From contig AP025283.1 of the NCBI GenBank assembly GCA_024347235.1, positions 806,001 through 870,000 on the forward strand: a stretch of DNA of 64,000 bases. Reading direction: 5' to 3'. Source of the DNA: Aliamphritea spongicola (GTDB lineage Bacteria > Pseudomonadota > Gammaproteobacteria > Pseudomonadales > Balneatricaceae). The notes under the pieces were generated by a model. It was given only the letters and a program-made list of their open reading frames with translations. It was not told the DNA's origin and searched no databases. Below, piece by piece: positions 20,701-31,064 of the stretch (positions are counted from its first letter, which is position 1; each line of letters opens with the position of its first letter). The position numbers were made by a program, and so were the translations under genes.

Positions 20701-22329
20701 ATGAAAACACTCAAGTATGGATTATCCACCATTGGCCTGGCTATCGGTATGGCATCAGGAGCGCTGAGCATGTCTGCTGTCGCTGCTGAGCCTACCTTAT
20801 CTGAAGCAGATTTTGCTAAAGCACAGTTGCAGTACTTCCAGCGTTGCGCTGGTTGTCACGGTGTTTTACGTAAAGGTGCTACCGGTAAGAACCTTGAGCC
20901 AAAAGAAACGCTGAAGAAAGGTCAGGAGCGTCTGGAGAAGATTATTGCCTACGGTACAGAAGGCGGTATGAACAACTTCGATGACATTTTCTCTGAAGAA
21001 GAGATTGCCAACCTGGCGACTTTCATTCAGATGGAACCACCGGTGCCACCTGAAATGTCTCTGGAGCAAATGCGTTCTCACACCAAAGAGTACGTTGCGC
21101 CAAAAGATTACCCGACCAAGCCGCTGCACGGCCGTAACTGGAAGAACTTCTTCGTGGTTATCGAGCGTGATGCCGGTAAAGCCGCAATCATTGATGGCGA
21201 CACTAAAGAAGTTATTACCCACATCAATACCGGTTACGCAGTACACGTAATCAAGGGTACTGAGCATCACAAGATTGATCACGCAGAAGACATTGGCCGT
21301 TTCTGGTACACCATTGGCCGTGATGGCAAGGTGAACAAGATCGACCTGTGGCAGACTCCTGACAAGATGCTGGTTGCTGAAACCAAGATGGCTTATGACG
21401 CACGTGACATTGCCGTTTCCGGTGATGGCAAATACGTTGTTGCCGGTGGTTACTGGCCTGCGCACTTTGTAATCATGGATGCGGTGACACTGAACCCGCT
21501 GAAGGTTATTACAACCCGTGGTTACAACACAAAAGGTGAGTTTGTTAACGAAGCGCGTGTAGCGGCTGTTTACACCTCTCCGAACAAGTCTGAGTTTACC
21601 GTTGCTGTTAAAGAAACCGGCCAGATGCTGCAGGTTGATTACAGCGACTTGGATAACTTAACCATTACTTCCATTGCCTCTTCTGAGTTCCTGCATGACG
21701 GTTTCTACGATCCTACCGGTCGTTACTTCCAGATTGCGGCTAACGCTTCAAACAAGATGGTAATCGTTGATACTGAAACCGGTAAGCTGGAAGCGCAGAT
21801 TGATGTTGATTCACTGCCACACCCTGGCCCTGGTGCTAACTGGAACGACAAAGAGTGTGGCCCTGTTGGCGGCACAACTCACTTAGGTACTGGTCTGGTA
21901 TCTGTTTGGGGTAATGATCCTGCCGGTAAACCTGATCAGGCATGGAAACTGTGCTACGAAGTGGAGACTGATGGTGCCGGTGCATTCATCCGTACCCATC
22001 CGACATCACAGTATGTTTGGGCTGACCAGATTAAACACCCTGAGCCAGAAATTCAGCAGTCAGTACAGGTATTTGATAAAGATACCCGTGAGATTGTTAA
22101 GACTATCCGTGTAACTGAAGAGCCGGGTAAAGCGGCACTGCACATGGAATTCAACGAAGATGGTTCTGAAGTATGGGTATCTGTCTGGAACCGTACAGAC
22201 AGCAAGAACCCTACCGGTGAAATCGTGGTTTACGATGCGAAGACTCTTGAAGAGAAGTCCCGCATTAAAGGCCTGACAACTCCTACCGGTAAGTTCAACG
22301 TTTACAACCGTATGAACCATAAAACCTAG
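20701..22329 (+). CDS. nirS: Cytochrome cd1 nitrite reductase
   Basis: Periplasmic homodimeric enzyme reducing nitrite to NO. Signal peptide residues 1 to about 29 end AVAAE. The cytochrome c domain has CAGCH at residues 49 to 53; the eight-bladed d1 propeller follows. Typical NirS stretches include GRFWYTIGRDGKVNKIDLW, HFVIMDAVTLNPLKVITTRG, HPGPGANWND and GGTTHLGTG, which carry the haem d1 pocket histidines, and TPTGKFNVYN near the end. The 542 residues are in one intact frame. It likely has its own Dnr promoter and is followed by the NirT fusion, its probable electron donor. Confidence 0.98.
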   Translation: MKTLKYGLSTIGLAIGMASGALSMSAVAAEPTLSEADFAKAQLQYFQRCAGCHGVLRKGATGKNLEPKETLKKGQERLEKIIAYGTEGGMNNFDDIFSEEEIANLATFIQMEPPVPPEMSLEQMRSHTKEYVAPKDYPTKPLHGRNWKNFFVVIERDAGKAAIIDGDTKEVITHINTGYAVHVIKGTEHHKIDHAEDIGRFWYTIGRDGKVNKIDLWQTPDKMLVAETKMAYDARDIAVSGDGKYVVAGGYWPAHFVIMDAVTLNPLKVITTRGYNTKGEFVNEARVAAVYTSPNKSEFTVAVKETGQMLQVDYSDLDNLTITSIASSEFLHDGFYDPTGRYFQIAANASNKMVIVDTETGKLEAQIDVDSLPHPGPGANWNDKECGPVGGTTHLGTGLVSVWGNDPAGKPDQAWKLCYEVETDGAGAFIRTHPTSQYVWADQIKHPEPEIQQSVQVFDKDTREIVKTIRVTEEPGKAALHMEFNEDGSEVWVSVWNRTDSKNPTGEIVVYDAKTLEEKSRIKGLTTPTGKFNVYNRMNHKT

Positions 22330-22403
22330 TCACTCCCTGTAAACCCTGAATGCGGGCATGGCGCAAGCCATGTCCGCTCACCTCGCTTTGGTTAGAGTTG
22401 ATT

Positions 22404-24180
22404 ATGGATATAAATACATCAAGCAAATCTGGTTTCTGGTCCCGCCGCCGTGTGCTGGGCGTAACCGCTGCCGGTGCATTGGTATTTTTGTTGTTGGTAT
22501 TATTTTCTGGGGCGGTTTTAACACTGCTATGGAAGCAACCAATAGCACTGAGTTCTGCATTGGCTGTCATGAGATGGAAAATAATGTATATCAGGAATAC
22601 AAGCCAACCATCCATTATTCAAACCGTACCGGTGTAAGAGCCGGCTGTCCTGACTGTCACGTACCCCGTCCGTGGATTCACAAGGTGGTACGTAAAATTA
22701 AAGCCTCCAGAGAATTGTTCTACTGGGCGACAGGCAAAATTGATACTCCTGAAAAATTTGAAGAACACCGTCTGGATCTTGCGAAAAGTGTCTGGTCGGC
22801 AATGAAAACTACCGATTCCAGAGAGTGCCGTAACTGTCACAACTTTGAATCGATGAATCCGGAATTCCAGAAACCCCGTGCCCGTAAGCAGCACATGAAT
22901 TCCTTTGAAACAGGCCAGACCTGTATCGACTGCCACAAAGGCATTGCGCACCATAACGTCAGAGATCAGTTAACTGACGAAGAGCTGGAAGCCATTGAAG
23001 CACCGGATCCGAAATACGTCCGTGAAATTCCAAAAGAATATCTGGAAGGTCTGGCACGTGTTGAGGCGAAGGAAGCGGCCATGGCAGCGGAAGCGAAAGC
23101 AAAAATGAAGCGGCCATTGAGCGTGCTGTTGCTGCGCTGAAAGCTGAAAATGAACGTCTGGTTGCTGATGCGAAAAACAATGTTGCCTCTGTCGGTGCTG
23201 TACCGGCGGCAGCCAGCAATATCAATGTCGACTGGGGCAAGGCCAGTACGTCTGATATTACTGTGTTCTATCCGGGTACTGCGTCAATGGAGTGGATCCT
23301 GGGCCGTAAACACGGTGGTAAACGTGCCTTCACCAAAGGTGATCGCTGTGTTGAATGTCACGGTGAAGAAACAGAAACCATTGGTCAGCTGATTGTCAGC
23401 GGTGAGAGTGAAAAAGAGCTGGAGCCGAATCTGATTCCGGGTAAGCGGGGCAGCATTCCGGTAACAATCAATGCCACTCACGATGATGAATACCTGTACC
23501 TGCGCTTTAACTGGGCAGACGGAGATCACGCACCGGTGCCGTTCGTTGAAGGCGGTAAGATGGATCCTGAAAACCCAATGAAGCTGGCCTTCATGGTGGC
23601 TACAGATGAAGTTGAGTACGCTGACCGTGCCGGTTGCTGGGGCACCTGCCACGCGGACGCTGATGAGATGCCTTTTGCACCTGAAAATCAGGCGCTGAAA
23701 GACTCCGAACTGGCAGCCCGTCTGGATCTGAGTGCCGGTGTAACCAAGTATCTGACTGAGTCCCGTACTAAGATTGAGCTTAAAGGACGTCGCGGCAAAG
23801 CGCTTGGCGGCTGGGATAAGCTGAAGTCTGAAGGGGATCTCACCGCGGCGATGGCAGCCAACCAGTATATGGATCTGGTGCGCTACAAGTCCGGTGCAGA
23901 TGAAGTGGAAGACGGTCAGATTATGGCTGAACGGACCATGCACGGTGGTCAGGGTGCGGAAGTAGAAGCGTCTCTGAAAGCCGGTACCTGGTCAGTGGTT
24001 GTGAAGCGTAAGCTGAAATCTGATCAGCCGGGAGATGTCAGCATTGAACCGGGCAAACTGTATAACTTCGGTTTTGCCATTCACGATGACTTCACCAACG
24101 GGCGTTATCACCATGTATCCCTGGGCTACAAGTTAGCACTGGATGATGATCAGGCTGAGATAAACGCTGTTAAACAATAA
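22404..24180 (+). CDS. nirT: NapC/NirT tetrahaem cytochrome fused to a haem-binding C-terminal domain (two frameshifts)
   Basis: Membrane-anchored multihaem cytochrome likely carrying electrons from quinol to NirS. After one helix, residues 52 to 178 have four CxxCH sites (CIGCH, CPDCH, CRNCH, CIDCH) as in NirT/NapC. The usual NirT ends near residue 200, but here the frame goes on through a charged Ala/Glu/Lys linker into a second domain with CVECH near 316 and a CxxxCH (CWGTCH) near 412. Its later part (PVTINATHDDEYLYLRFNW, FGFAIHDD) resembles the ethylbenzene-dehydrogenase-gamma-like haem-binding fold. Repairs are one T at 22485-22489 and one A at 23101-23105, giving 592 residues. The second repair lies in the linker and makes the fusion. 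Confidence 0.88.
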
Positions 24181-24197
24181 CACGCTGCAGTGTTACA

Positions 24198-24224
24198 AAG
24201 GCTCTTCATAAGAAGGGCCTTTTT
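24198..24224 (+). terminator. Terminator after the NirT fusion gene
   Basis: A nine-pair stem (AAGGCTCTT with AAGGGCCTT, one G-T pair) is followed by TTTTT, 18 bases after the stop codon. Confidence 0.8.
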
Positions 24225-24304
24225 ATGCCCGGGCAACTGAATATGTCGGTGTGGTCGACGAAAGTTCACTTTTGCCCGGTTTTTGATGATCAACTGAACA
24301 GGCT

Positions 24305-24318
24305 TTGACATGTGTCTA
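24305..24318 (+). promoter_or_regulatory. Weak FNR/Dnr-like box before dnr
   Basis: TTGAC-ATGT-GTCTA matches the left half well and the right half in three of five bases. It could give autoregulation of dnr, but it is weaker than the other sites. Confidence 0.4.
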
Positions 24319-24394
24319 AATAAGCAACGCTTCCTGCCTGCTATTATGAGGAGACTTTCGTTTAATAAATAATCAGTCCGAGAGCCCGTTTATC

Positions 24395-25075
24395 ATGATT
24401 GAAGAAATTGCTGCAGAGGTGAGACAGCATCTGTTACTTTCATCGATGTCCGATCAGGCATTTGCTGAACTCATCAGCCATTGCCGGATTGTGCACCTGG
24501 GGCACAACGAGAGTCTGTTTCATCAGGGAAGCGAAGCGCATAGTTTTTATATTGTCCTTAGCGGCAGGGTAAAGTTATTCCGGGTTTCCCCAGATGGTCA
24601 GACGAAGGTCATTGAAGTTGTCAGCCCTGGTCAGGCATTTGCCGAAGCGCTGATGTTCCTTGACCAGCACAAGTATCCGTTGAACGCCGAAGGGATGGAG
24701 CCGGGAGATGTTCTGCTGATCCCACGCCAGTATTACATGAAGCTGCTGATGGCTGAACCGGAGTGTGCGGTGCGTTTACTGGGCAGTATGGCGTTGAAAT
24801 TACACCGCCGTATCAATGAGATAGAAACCCTGACACTGCAGAATACCCGTCACCGTCTGGGGCATTATCTGTCCAATCTGGCACCGGATCAGACCGCCCA
24901 GACTTGCTGTTTCGATTTGCCGATGGCTAAGCAACTGATTGCTTCGCAACTGGGGATGCAGCCGGAAACCTTTTCCCGGCTGATCAAGGAAATGAAGAGT
25001 GCTGGCATTATTTCTGTGCACGGCGCTGAAATCAGTGTACATGACTTATCACGCCTGAGAGCTTTTGGGCACTAG
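24395..25075 (+). CDS. dnr: Crp/Fnr family transcription regulator, Dnr type
   Basis: A 226-residue regulator with an N-terminal cyclic-nucleotide-binding-like sensor domain (ESLFHQGSEAHSFYIVLSGRVKLF), a dimer helix and a C-terminal winged helix. The recognition helix region reads QLGMQPETFSRLIKEM, with the Glu-x-x-Ser-Arg pattern that reads TTGAT-type half sites. The N-terminal Cys cluster of FNR is absent, so oxygen sensing by 4Fe-4S is unlikely. This is the pattern of Dnr/NnrR proteins, which sense NO through haem. It lies next to nirS and is the obvious candidate to bind the boxes before norC, cysG, nirE and nirS. Confidence 0.88.
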   Translation: MIEEIAAEVRQHLLLSSMSDQAFAELISHCRIVHLGHNESLFHQGSEAHSFYIVLSGRVKLFRVSPDGQTKVIEVVSPGQAFAEALMFLDQHKYPLNAEGMEPGDVLLIPRQYYMKLLMAEPECAVRLLGSMALKLHRRINEIETLTLQNTRHRLGHYLSNLAPDQTAQTCCFDLPMAKQLIASQLGMQPETFSRLIKEMKSAGIISVHGAEISVHDLSRLRAFGH

Positions 25076-25159
25076 CTGTATGAACTGCGGCCGGTATAAT
25101 GGTCACATATACAGGGCTTTTTAGCCCGGCTCAGTTTTTGCAGCAGATAAGGACTTATC

Positions 25160-25794
25160 ATGTCACTGATTCGACTCTCCGCTCTGGCATTCAGCGTATT
25201 GCTGACCGGTTGCGCCACTTCAAATTTTGTTCCGGTTGTTGAAGAGCGTGGTCAGAGCTCGGTGGGTGAAACCCGCCCGGCGGCGGATTCCCGTCAGGGG
25301 TTATTGTGACACCGGTTGATCCGAGTCAGCCGATTGGTACTGTCACGCCGGTGGAAAACGGTGGGCAGATTCAGTCACGTTCACTGGACAGCCAGCCACT
25401 CAAACCTGATGTGCTGCCTACCCAGACCAATAAGCCGATTAAGACCTCTGCATCGCTGACGCCTGCACCGCCGCGCAATCCTGCGGTGATTGCTCTGCTG
25501 AATACGGCCGCACAGCAACAGCAGCAGGGATCTTTGAGCTCTGCTCAGTCCAGCCTTGAACGGGCCCAGCGTATTGCACCGCGGGATCCACAGGTGTATT
25601 ACCAGCTGGCGGATGTTCGCTGGCGTCAGGGACAGTTCCTGCAGGCGGAGCAGTTAGCGCTGAAAGGTGTTGCTGTTGCCGGTGGGCAGCCAAAAGTGGA
25701 GCGTCGCTTATGGTTACTGATTGCGGATATCCGCCGGGAAGGTGGTGACAGCAGCGGGGCTAAGCAGGCCCGGGAAAGAGCAGGGCAACTTTAA
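25160..25794 (+). CDS. Outer-membrane-type lipoprotein with TPR-like end (one frameshift)
   Basis: The first 50 codons carry a lipoprotein signal (SVLLTGC, Cys at residue 18). One missing G at 25297-25300 separates this from the second frame. The repaired 211-residue protein has a Pro/Thr-rich linker and a C-terminal pair of tetratricopeptide-like helices (AAQQQQQGSLSSAQSSLERAQRIAPRDPQVYYQLADVRW). TPR units normally bind proteins, so it may be an assembly or cell-envelope factor. I do not recognise a named gene. AAGGA precedes ATG 25160. Confidence 0.78.
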
Positions 25795-25810
25795 CCGGGC
25801 ATGACTTACA

Positions 25811-25834
25811 AAAAAGGCGCATATAGCGCCTTTT
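25811..25834 (+). terminator. Bidirectional terminator between the lipoprotein and MBL genes
   Basis: A symmetric hairpin AAAAGGCGC-ATATA-GCGCCTTTT has A and T runs on both sides and sits between convergent genes. Confidence 0.85.
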
Positions 25835-25852
25835 CTGTTTTTGAAAGAGCAT

Positions 25853-26785
25853 TCAGTGGCTTGCTGGCTGAATCACGTCCAGATCGTCCGCAAATATGAT
25901 GTTGCCATCATAGTGCTTACGAATTTCTGCTTCTGTTTGTGTTTCCTTACCCAGGCTGCGGTTCATACGGTGAGACAGTACCAGCTTTCCTGGATTCGTT
26001 TCTGCGGCAATTACGCCGATGTCACTGGGCTGCATATGTAGCCGGGCAGCAACGCCGCCAGCGCCCTGAGGAATGGCATTATGGGCAACAATAATGTCGC
26101 TGTTTTTTGCCAGTGTGCCGAAGGTTTTGTACTGATTGCTCATATCACCGGTGAAACTGATGCTGCAGCCGGCAATGTTCACTCGCCATGCAGTCGCGGC
26201 AATTGGGCCGTGGTTAACAGGAATTGCCTGCAGGCTGATGTCATCATTGAGTGAGTGGTTGCTCACTTCGTGAGGTGTTAGCGGTACATCGGTTGCCTGA
26301 ATTTTATAGGCACTGCGCTGATCAGGTTCAACAAAGTTCTGCAGGTATGAATAGCTGCCTTCAGGCCCGAAGTTCTTACGGATAAAGGCGGTAGTGGATG
26401 GCATTACCCGGTTTCCGGCCGGACCGAATACCTGCAGATCAGAGCGCCGCGGGGTAAAGAAAGATGCCTTGATGAAGGCTGGCAGATCCGCGCTGTGGTC
26501 GACATGCAGGTGGGTGAACAGAATGGCATCCAGATCCTGGATTTTTGCGCCGCTCTTCTCGAAGTTAATACTGCTGCCGGCACCGGCATCGACCATGATA
26601 CGGGCGCGGTTATCCAGGCTGATCAGGTAACTGCTGGAGGCGCGGTTATCGGTAAATTCAGGACCACCGGAACCTAGCACTTGTAAGCTGACGCGATCGG
26701 CGGCGCACTGATGACTGGCTTGCACAAGGCTGGCTGTTGTCAGAAGGGTTGAAGCAATAAACAGATGTTGTACTGAGGTAAACAT
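25853..26785 (-). CDS. Secreted MBL-fold metallohydrolase
   Basis: Metallo-beta-lactamase-fold enzyme related to RNase Z/arylsulfatase-like exported hydrolases. ATG 26785 starts a signal peptide (FIASTLLTTASLVQASH). The metal motif is HLHVDH (HxHxDH) about residue 93; further ligands are a His in PVNHG, the Asp in SFTGDMS and a His in LSHRM. The 310 residues are normal for the group. It could also be read from 26815, but 26785 has an AAGAGGG site. Substrate unknown; the periplasmic location argues against tRNA processing. Confidence 0.85.
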   Translation of the reverse strand: MFTSVQHLFIASTLLTTASLVQASHQCAADRVSLQVLGSGGPEFTDNRASSSYLISLDNRARIMVDAGAGSSINFEKSGAKIQDLDAILFTHLHVDHSADLPAFIKASFFTPRRSDLQVFGPAGNRVMPSTTAFIRKNFGPEGSYSYLQNFVEPDQRSAYKIQATDVPLTPHEVSNHSLNDDISLQAIPVNHGPIAATAWRVNIAGCSISFTGDMSNQYKTFGTLAKNSDIIVAHNAIPQGAGGVAARLHMQPSDIGVIAAETNPGKLVLSHRMNRSLGKETQTEAEIRKHYDGNIIFADDLDVIQPASH

Positions 26786-26833
26786 GATTGGCCCTCTTCC
26801 GTGAAAAAGGGCCAAGATGCCGCAAGCAGGTGC

Positions 26834-27542
26834 TTATTGCAAGCGGTCCAGCAAGGCCGGAATTTCGTTAATGTTATTCAACACGTGATCGGCATGTTCA
26901 CCGAGCAGTTGGGCTGAGCTGGTGCCGGTAAGAACACCGATAGCCATGCCTGCTTCGGCGTTGCGGGCCATTTCAATATCGTGCAGGTTATCGCCAACCA
27001 CAATCACTTCTTCAGCTTTCAGTCCGGTTTCTGCACAGAAGCCTTTGACCATACCTGCTCCGGGTTTAATGCCGTGGCCTGTATCGTAGCCGCAGATGAA
27101 GTCCAGTTTATCCAGTACGTTAAACCGGCCCAGTGAACAGTGAATGCCCTGTTCGCTGTCGCTGGTGGCGATGCCCAGTTTCAGGCCTCTGGCACGGAAC
27201 TGGTCAAACAGCTCACCCAGATCGGTGACCGGTACGCTGTGTTCGGTGCTGCCTTGCTGGAAAATAGTGTTCAGTTCATCGACCAGTGCATCATCCAGCG
27301 GACGCTTAATGAACGGTGCCCAGTGTTCTGCGATTTCACGGTTACTGGCGGCGGCCAGTACAGAGCCACCCAGGATAATATCCTGTTCAGCATCGTAGCC
27401 GGTGGCGGCCAGCATTTCCGCAGCCGTCTGCTCATCGCCTCCGGCCATTTTTAGATGCTTCATGAATCAGTGGTAACCATGAAGCCATGAAGTCGATGAG
27501 TGTGCCGTCTTTATCGAAAAGTAAGCCTTTGTACTGGGTCAT
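26834..27542 (-). CDS. HAD-superfamily phosphatase, phosphoglycolate-phosphatase-like (one frameshift)
   Basis: Haloacid-dehalogenase-type hydrolase. Motif I is FDKDGT at the N-terminus (the usual second Asp-x-Asp pattern), motif II lies in GIATSDS, and motif IV is VVGDNLHDIEMARNA. The first 30 codons (MTQYKGLLFDKDGT) are in one frame and the rest in another. Two missing bases in the A run at 27448-27452 (T on the plus strand) give one 236-residue protein. It acts on a small phosphate ester; Gph-like phosphoglycolate clean-up is the nearest guess. Confidence 0.83.
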
Positions 27543-27613
27543 AATTATTTTCTTATAGAACTGAGTGTGAATTTCGGATCACTGCGACGGCTTGGTATCG
27601 GGCGTGGCAGTGG

Positions 27614-29307
27614 CTATTTTTCCTGAACGTTGCTTTGTTCCGGTTCGGGCGTCTGCTGACGGCGTAACCGGCTGGCACGTAATTCTCCGGCCCGGTCAAG
27701 GATCGGATAAGCAACGGATGCCAGGTGTGAATTAATACGTTTGATGTCGCGGAGAATATCCAGGAACAGTGCACTGTCTGTTGCCGGAGAGTTCACCTGT
27801 TCGCGTAACCGGCGCTGGTGCGCGTTAATGGCTTTGTTTTCCATTTCGCGAATGGCGGTTTTCTGTTCCAGCAGTTCACGGGCATTGCCAACCCGGCCAT
27901 TCATTAAGACGGTAAACGCCAGCTTCATATTGTTCTGGGTGGCTTTATGCAGTTCTTCAATGGCTCGCATATCGGCGGTGGCGAACTGGATATTCTGGCT
28001 CAGACTGCGGGAGATCAGGTCTGCCAGACTGCTTTCGACAATGTCACCCAGATGTTCAAGGTTGGTGGTGAATGACATGTACTGATTACAGCGGCGGCGG
28101 TTCTTCTTACCCAGATCCCGCCGGCTCAGTTCAGTCAGGTAAAGTTTTATCTTTCGTGATATTCATCCACCAGATCATCTGACTGAGTGATTTTCTTCAG
28201 GGCACTGCTGTCCCGCTGCTGCAGGGCTTCAATGCTTTTGTTGACCATGTTGTCCAGCAGGTCACCCATGCGCAGCACTTCCCGCATGGCGTTGGATAAG
28301 GCGATGGCAGGATTATCCAGGGCGGAACGGTCCAGATAACGGGGTTTAATGCTGTTGGCGTCTTCTTCCCGTTCCGGCAGGATGCGGGTGACCAGTTTAG
28401 CTGCCGGGTTAACCAGTGGCAGGAACAGGATCGCCAGGCCAACGTTAAACAGCATATGGAAGTTAACCAACTGGCGGGCCGGAGATTCTCCCAGTTCCGG
28501 TAGCCAGGCTGTAACAATGTTCAGCATCGGCAGCATCAGCAGTACGCCAACGGTACGGAATATCAGGTTGCCCAGTGGTGGCCGGCGAATGGCGGGTTCT
28601 GCACGCATGGTGGACAGAATGGCGGGCAGTGCGCCGCCCAGGTTTGCACCGAGTATCAGAACGAAGCCAACGTGTAACGGCAGGGAGCCGGATGCCCCCA
28701 GTGCCACAACCAGCAGAACCGTTGCCAGACTGGAGTGTGCCAGAAAGCTGATCAGTGCGCCGATCAGGACTGCCAGTACAGGTTCGTCTGCCAGTGATGA
28801 CAGCAGGAACTGAATGGTGGAAGAGTCCCGCATCGGGGCTGAGGCTGTAACGATCAGTTGGAGTGCCAGTAGCATCAGGCCAAGCCCAAGAATGATCTGG
28901 CCGAGATGTTTTTGCCGCTCGCTGCGGGCATTAAAATACAGGCATACACCGGCAAAGATGAGTACCGGTTTAAGCAGGCTGAGATCCATCGACAGGGCTT
29001 GCGCGACCAGGGTGGTACCAATGTCTGCGCCCAGCAGTAATGCCAGTGCTGGTGCTGCTGACAGCCCCTGACCGGCAAAAGAGCTTGCCAGTAATGCGGT
29101 TGCTGTACTGCTCTGCAGCATACAGGTAACAGCGATGCCCACACCAAACGCTTTAAAACGGTTGCTCATGCTGCGGCCGAGGTGCCGTCGCAGCTTGCCA
29201 CCGTAGGCGCTGATGATGCTGGTCTTCACCATGGTCAGCCCCCAGAGAAGCAGGGCTACGCCACCGAGAAGGTTGATCAGAACTGTTGTGCCGACCGCTG
29301 AATGCAT
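27614..29307 (-). CDS. Na+/phosphate cotransporter family protein with PhoU-like tail (one frameshift)
   Basis: NptA/YjbB-type transporter. Two inverted repeats each carry the QSSTATALL and HSSLATVLL motifs that form the substrate site, with about nine membrane helices in residues 1 to 330. The C-terminal 200 residues are helical and PhoU-like (DLLDNMVNKSIEALQQRD, LEHLGDIVE). One missing base at 28152-28154 splits the tail; adding it gives DEYHEKIKLYLTELSRRDLG and 564 residues in total, normal for the family. It may move phosphate across the inner membrane. Confidence 0.9.
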
Positions 29308-29375
29308 TATGCCTGTACCATGTTAAGTCGAGTGTCTCCTGCCGGCTTACCGGTAGTCAGATAAATAAGGACGGG

Positions 29376-29400
29376 CCCGGTCTCTCTGGGAGAGACCGGG
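29376..29400 (-). terminator. Hairpin after the ABC transporter operon
   Basis: A perfect ten-pair stem (CCCGGTCTCT with AGAGACCGGG) and a five-base loop sit just beyond the stop of the ATPase gene. On the minus strand only a weak T-rich stretch follows, so it could be a terminator or an mRNA 3'-end stabiliser. Confidence 0.55.
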
Positions 29401-29433
29401 TCAGTAAGTCTGATGATTCCCAATGAGGGAAGA

Positions 29434-31064
29434 TCAGTTTCCTGCCGATTCCATCCGGCGTGTGCTGAGGACTTTTTCCAGCCAGCCCAGCTCCATTTCC
29501 GGTACGGAAGAGAGCAGCAGGTCGGTGTAGTCATCAAAGGTGGTGACAGCACGCTGTCTTTGTCGCCGAATCGCATCAGCTTGCCCTGATACATCACGGC
29601 GATGGCGTCAGAGATTGCCCGGACAGTGGCGATATCGTGCGTGATGAACAGATAAGCAATATTGTGCTTCTTCTGTAAGCGTAGCAGCAGACGGAGGATG
29701 TCATCGGCAACCAGAGGGTCCAGTGCCGAGGTTACTTCGTCACAGATGATCATTTTTGGCTTGGCTGCCAGTGCCCGGGCAATACATACCCGCTGCTTCT
29801 GACCACCGGAAAGTTCGGCCGGATAACGGTCGATGTATTCTTCCCTAACTCAATCTGTTCAAGCAGTTCAATGGTCTGCTTACGCTGTTCAGCACCGTTG
29901 ACACCGAAATAGAATCCCAGAGGGCGGCCGATAATCTGACCGATGGTGTGGCGCGGATTCATTGCCACGTCTGCCATCTGATAGATCATCTGCAGTTCAC
30001 GCAGTTGATCTGTTGTGCGGGCCTTAAGTGCGGCAGGCAGAGTCTCACCGGCAAACTCAATGCTGCCGGACATAGGTGGCAGCAGGCCGGTAATCACCCG
30101 TGCCAGCGTCGACTTGCCTGAGCCTGACTCACCTACAATCGACAGGGTCTGGCCCGGTTTCAGGAACATGGTGACGTCGTGCAGAATCTTATTCTTGCCG
30201 TCGTACGCCGCATCAATCTGATTGATTTTCAGAATCGGTTCCTGGTCACAGGGTGGTGCCTGATCTTTTTCAATACCGCGGACGCTTACCAGGTCGCGGG
30301 TATAGGTTTCCTGCGGATTATTGATGATCTGATCAGCGCTGCCGTATTCAACGGTTTTACCGTGCCGCAGTACCATGATGTCATCAGAAATCTGCGCAAC
30401 AACCGCCAGGTCATGGGTGATGTACAGGGCTGCTGTACCGGTATCGGCAATCGCGTGTTTGATGGTCGCCAGTACGTCAATCTGGGTGGTTACATCCAGC
30501 GCCGTGGTTGGCTCGTCAAATACGATCAGGTCCGGTTTTGAACACAGCGCCATAACGGTCATGGCACGCTGCAGCTGGCCGCCGGATACCTGGTGAGGAT
30601 AACGCTCACCGAAGCTGTCCGGGTTAGGCAGGCCTAACTTATGGTAGAGCGTGTTAGCGTAGCTTTCTGCTTCGCTGCGGCTCATCAGATTGTGTTCCAT
30701 CGCCGATTCGATGATCTGATCACCGAGACGGTGAGCCGGGTTGAATGCCGCTGCAGCAGACTGGGCAACATAGGCCACCCGGGCACCGCGTACCTGACGG
30801 ATCTGGCTGTGATTATGGGCCAGAATATTCTCGCCGTTCAGCCAGACTTCGCCACCGGAAATGTGGCAGCCACCACGGCCATAGGCCATGCTGGACAGGC
30901 CGATGGTAGATTTACCGGCGCCGGATTCACCGATCAGACCCAGCACCTTACCTTTTCAAGGGTGAAGGAAACACCTTCAACAATGGTAAAGGTCTTGGCA
31001 GGTTTTCCCGGAACATGGCTGGTTACCGAGATTTGCAGGTTTTTACGTCGAGTAAGGTGCTCAT
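29434..31064 (-). CDS. Duplicated ABC ATPase of a dipeptide/oligopeptide transporter (four frameshifts)
   Basis: Two complete ATP-binding domains in one chain, equal to DppD plus DppF (YejF/GsiA layout). Domain one has Walker A GESGAGKST, signature VSGGQLQRA and Walker B LIVFDEPT; domain two has GESGSGKST, then after repair LSGGQKQRV and MIICDEVTSALD. Missing bases at 31040-31044, 30953-30956, 29843-29845 and 29536-29538 break it; each is one base. The repaired length is 544 residues with start MSTLLDVKNLQISV and end STRRMESAGN. It overlaps the upstream permease gene by ATGA. It powers the transporter encoded by the next three genes. Confidence 0.92.

Noticed and set aside
24283-24293. TTGATGATCAA palindrome before dnr, looks like an FNR box
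   Set aside because: The half sites are separated by one base or less rather than four, so FNR/Dnr could not bind it in the normal way.
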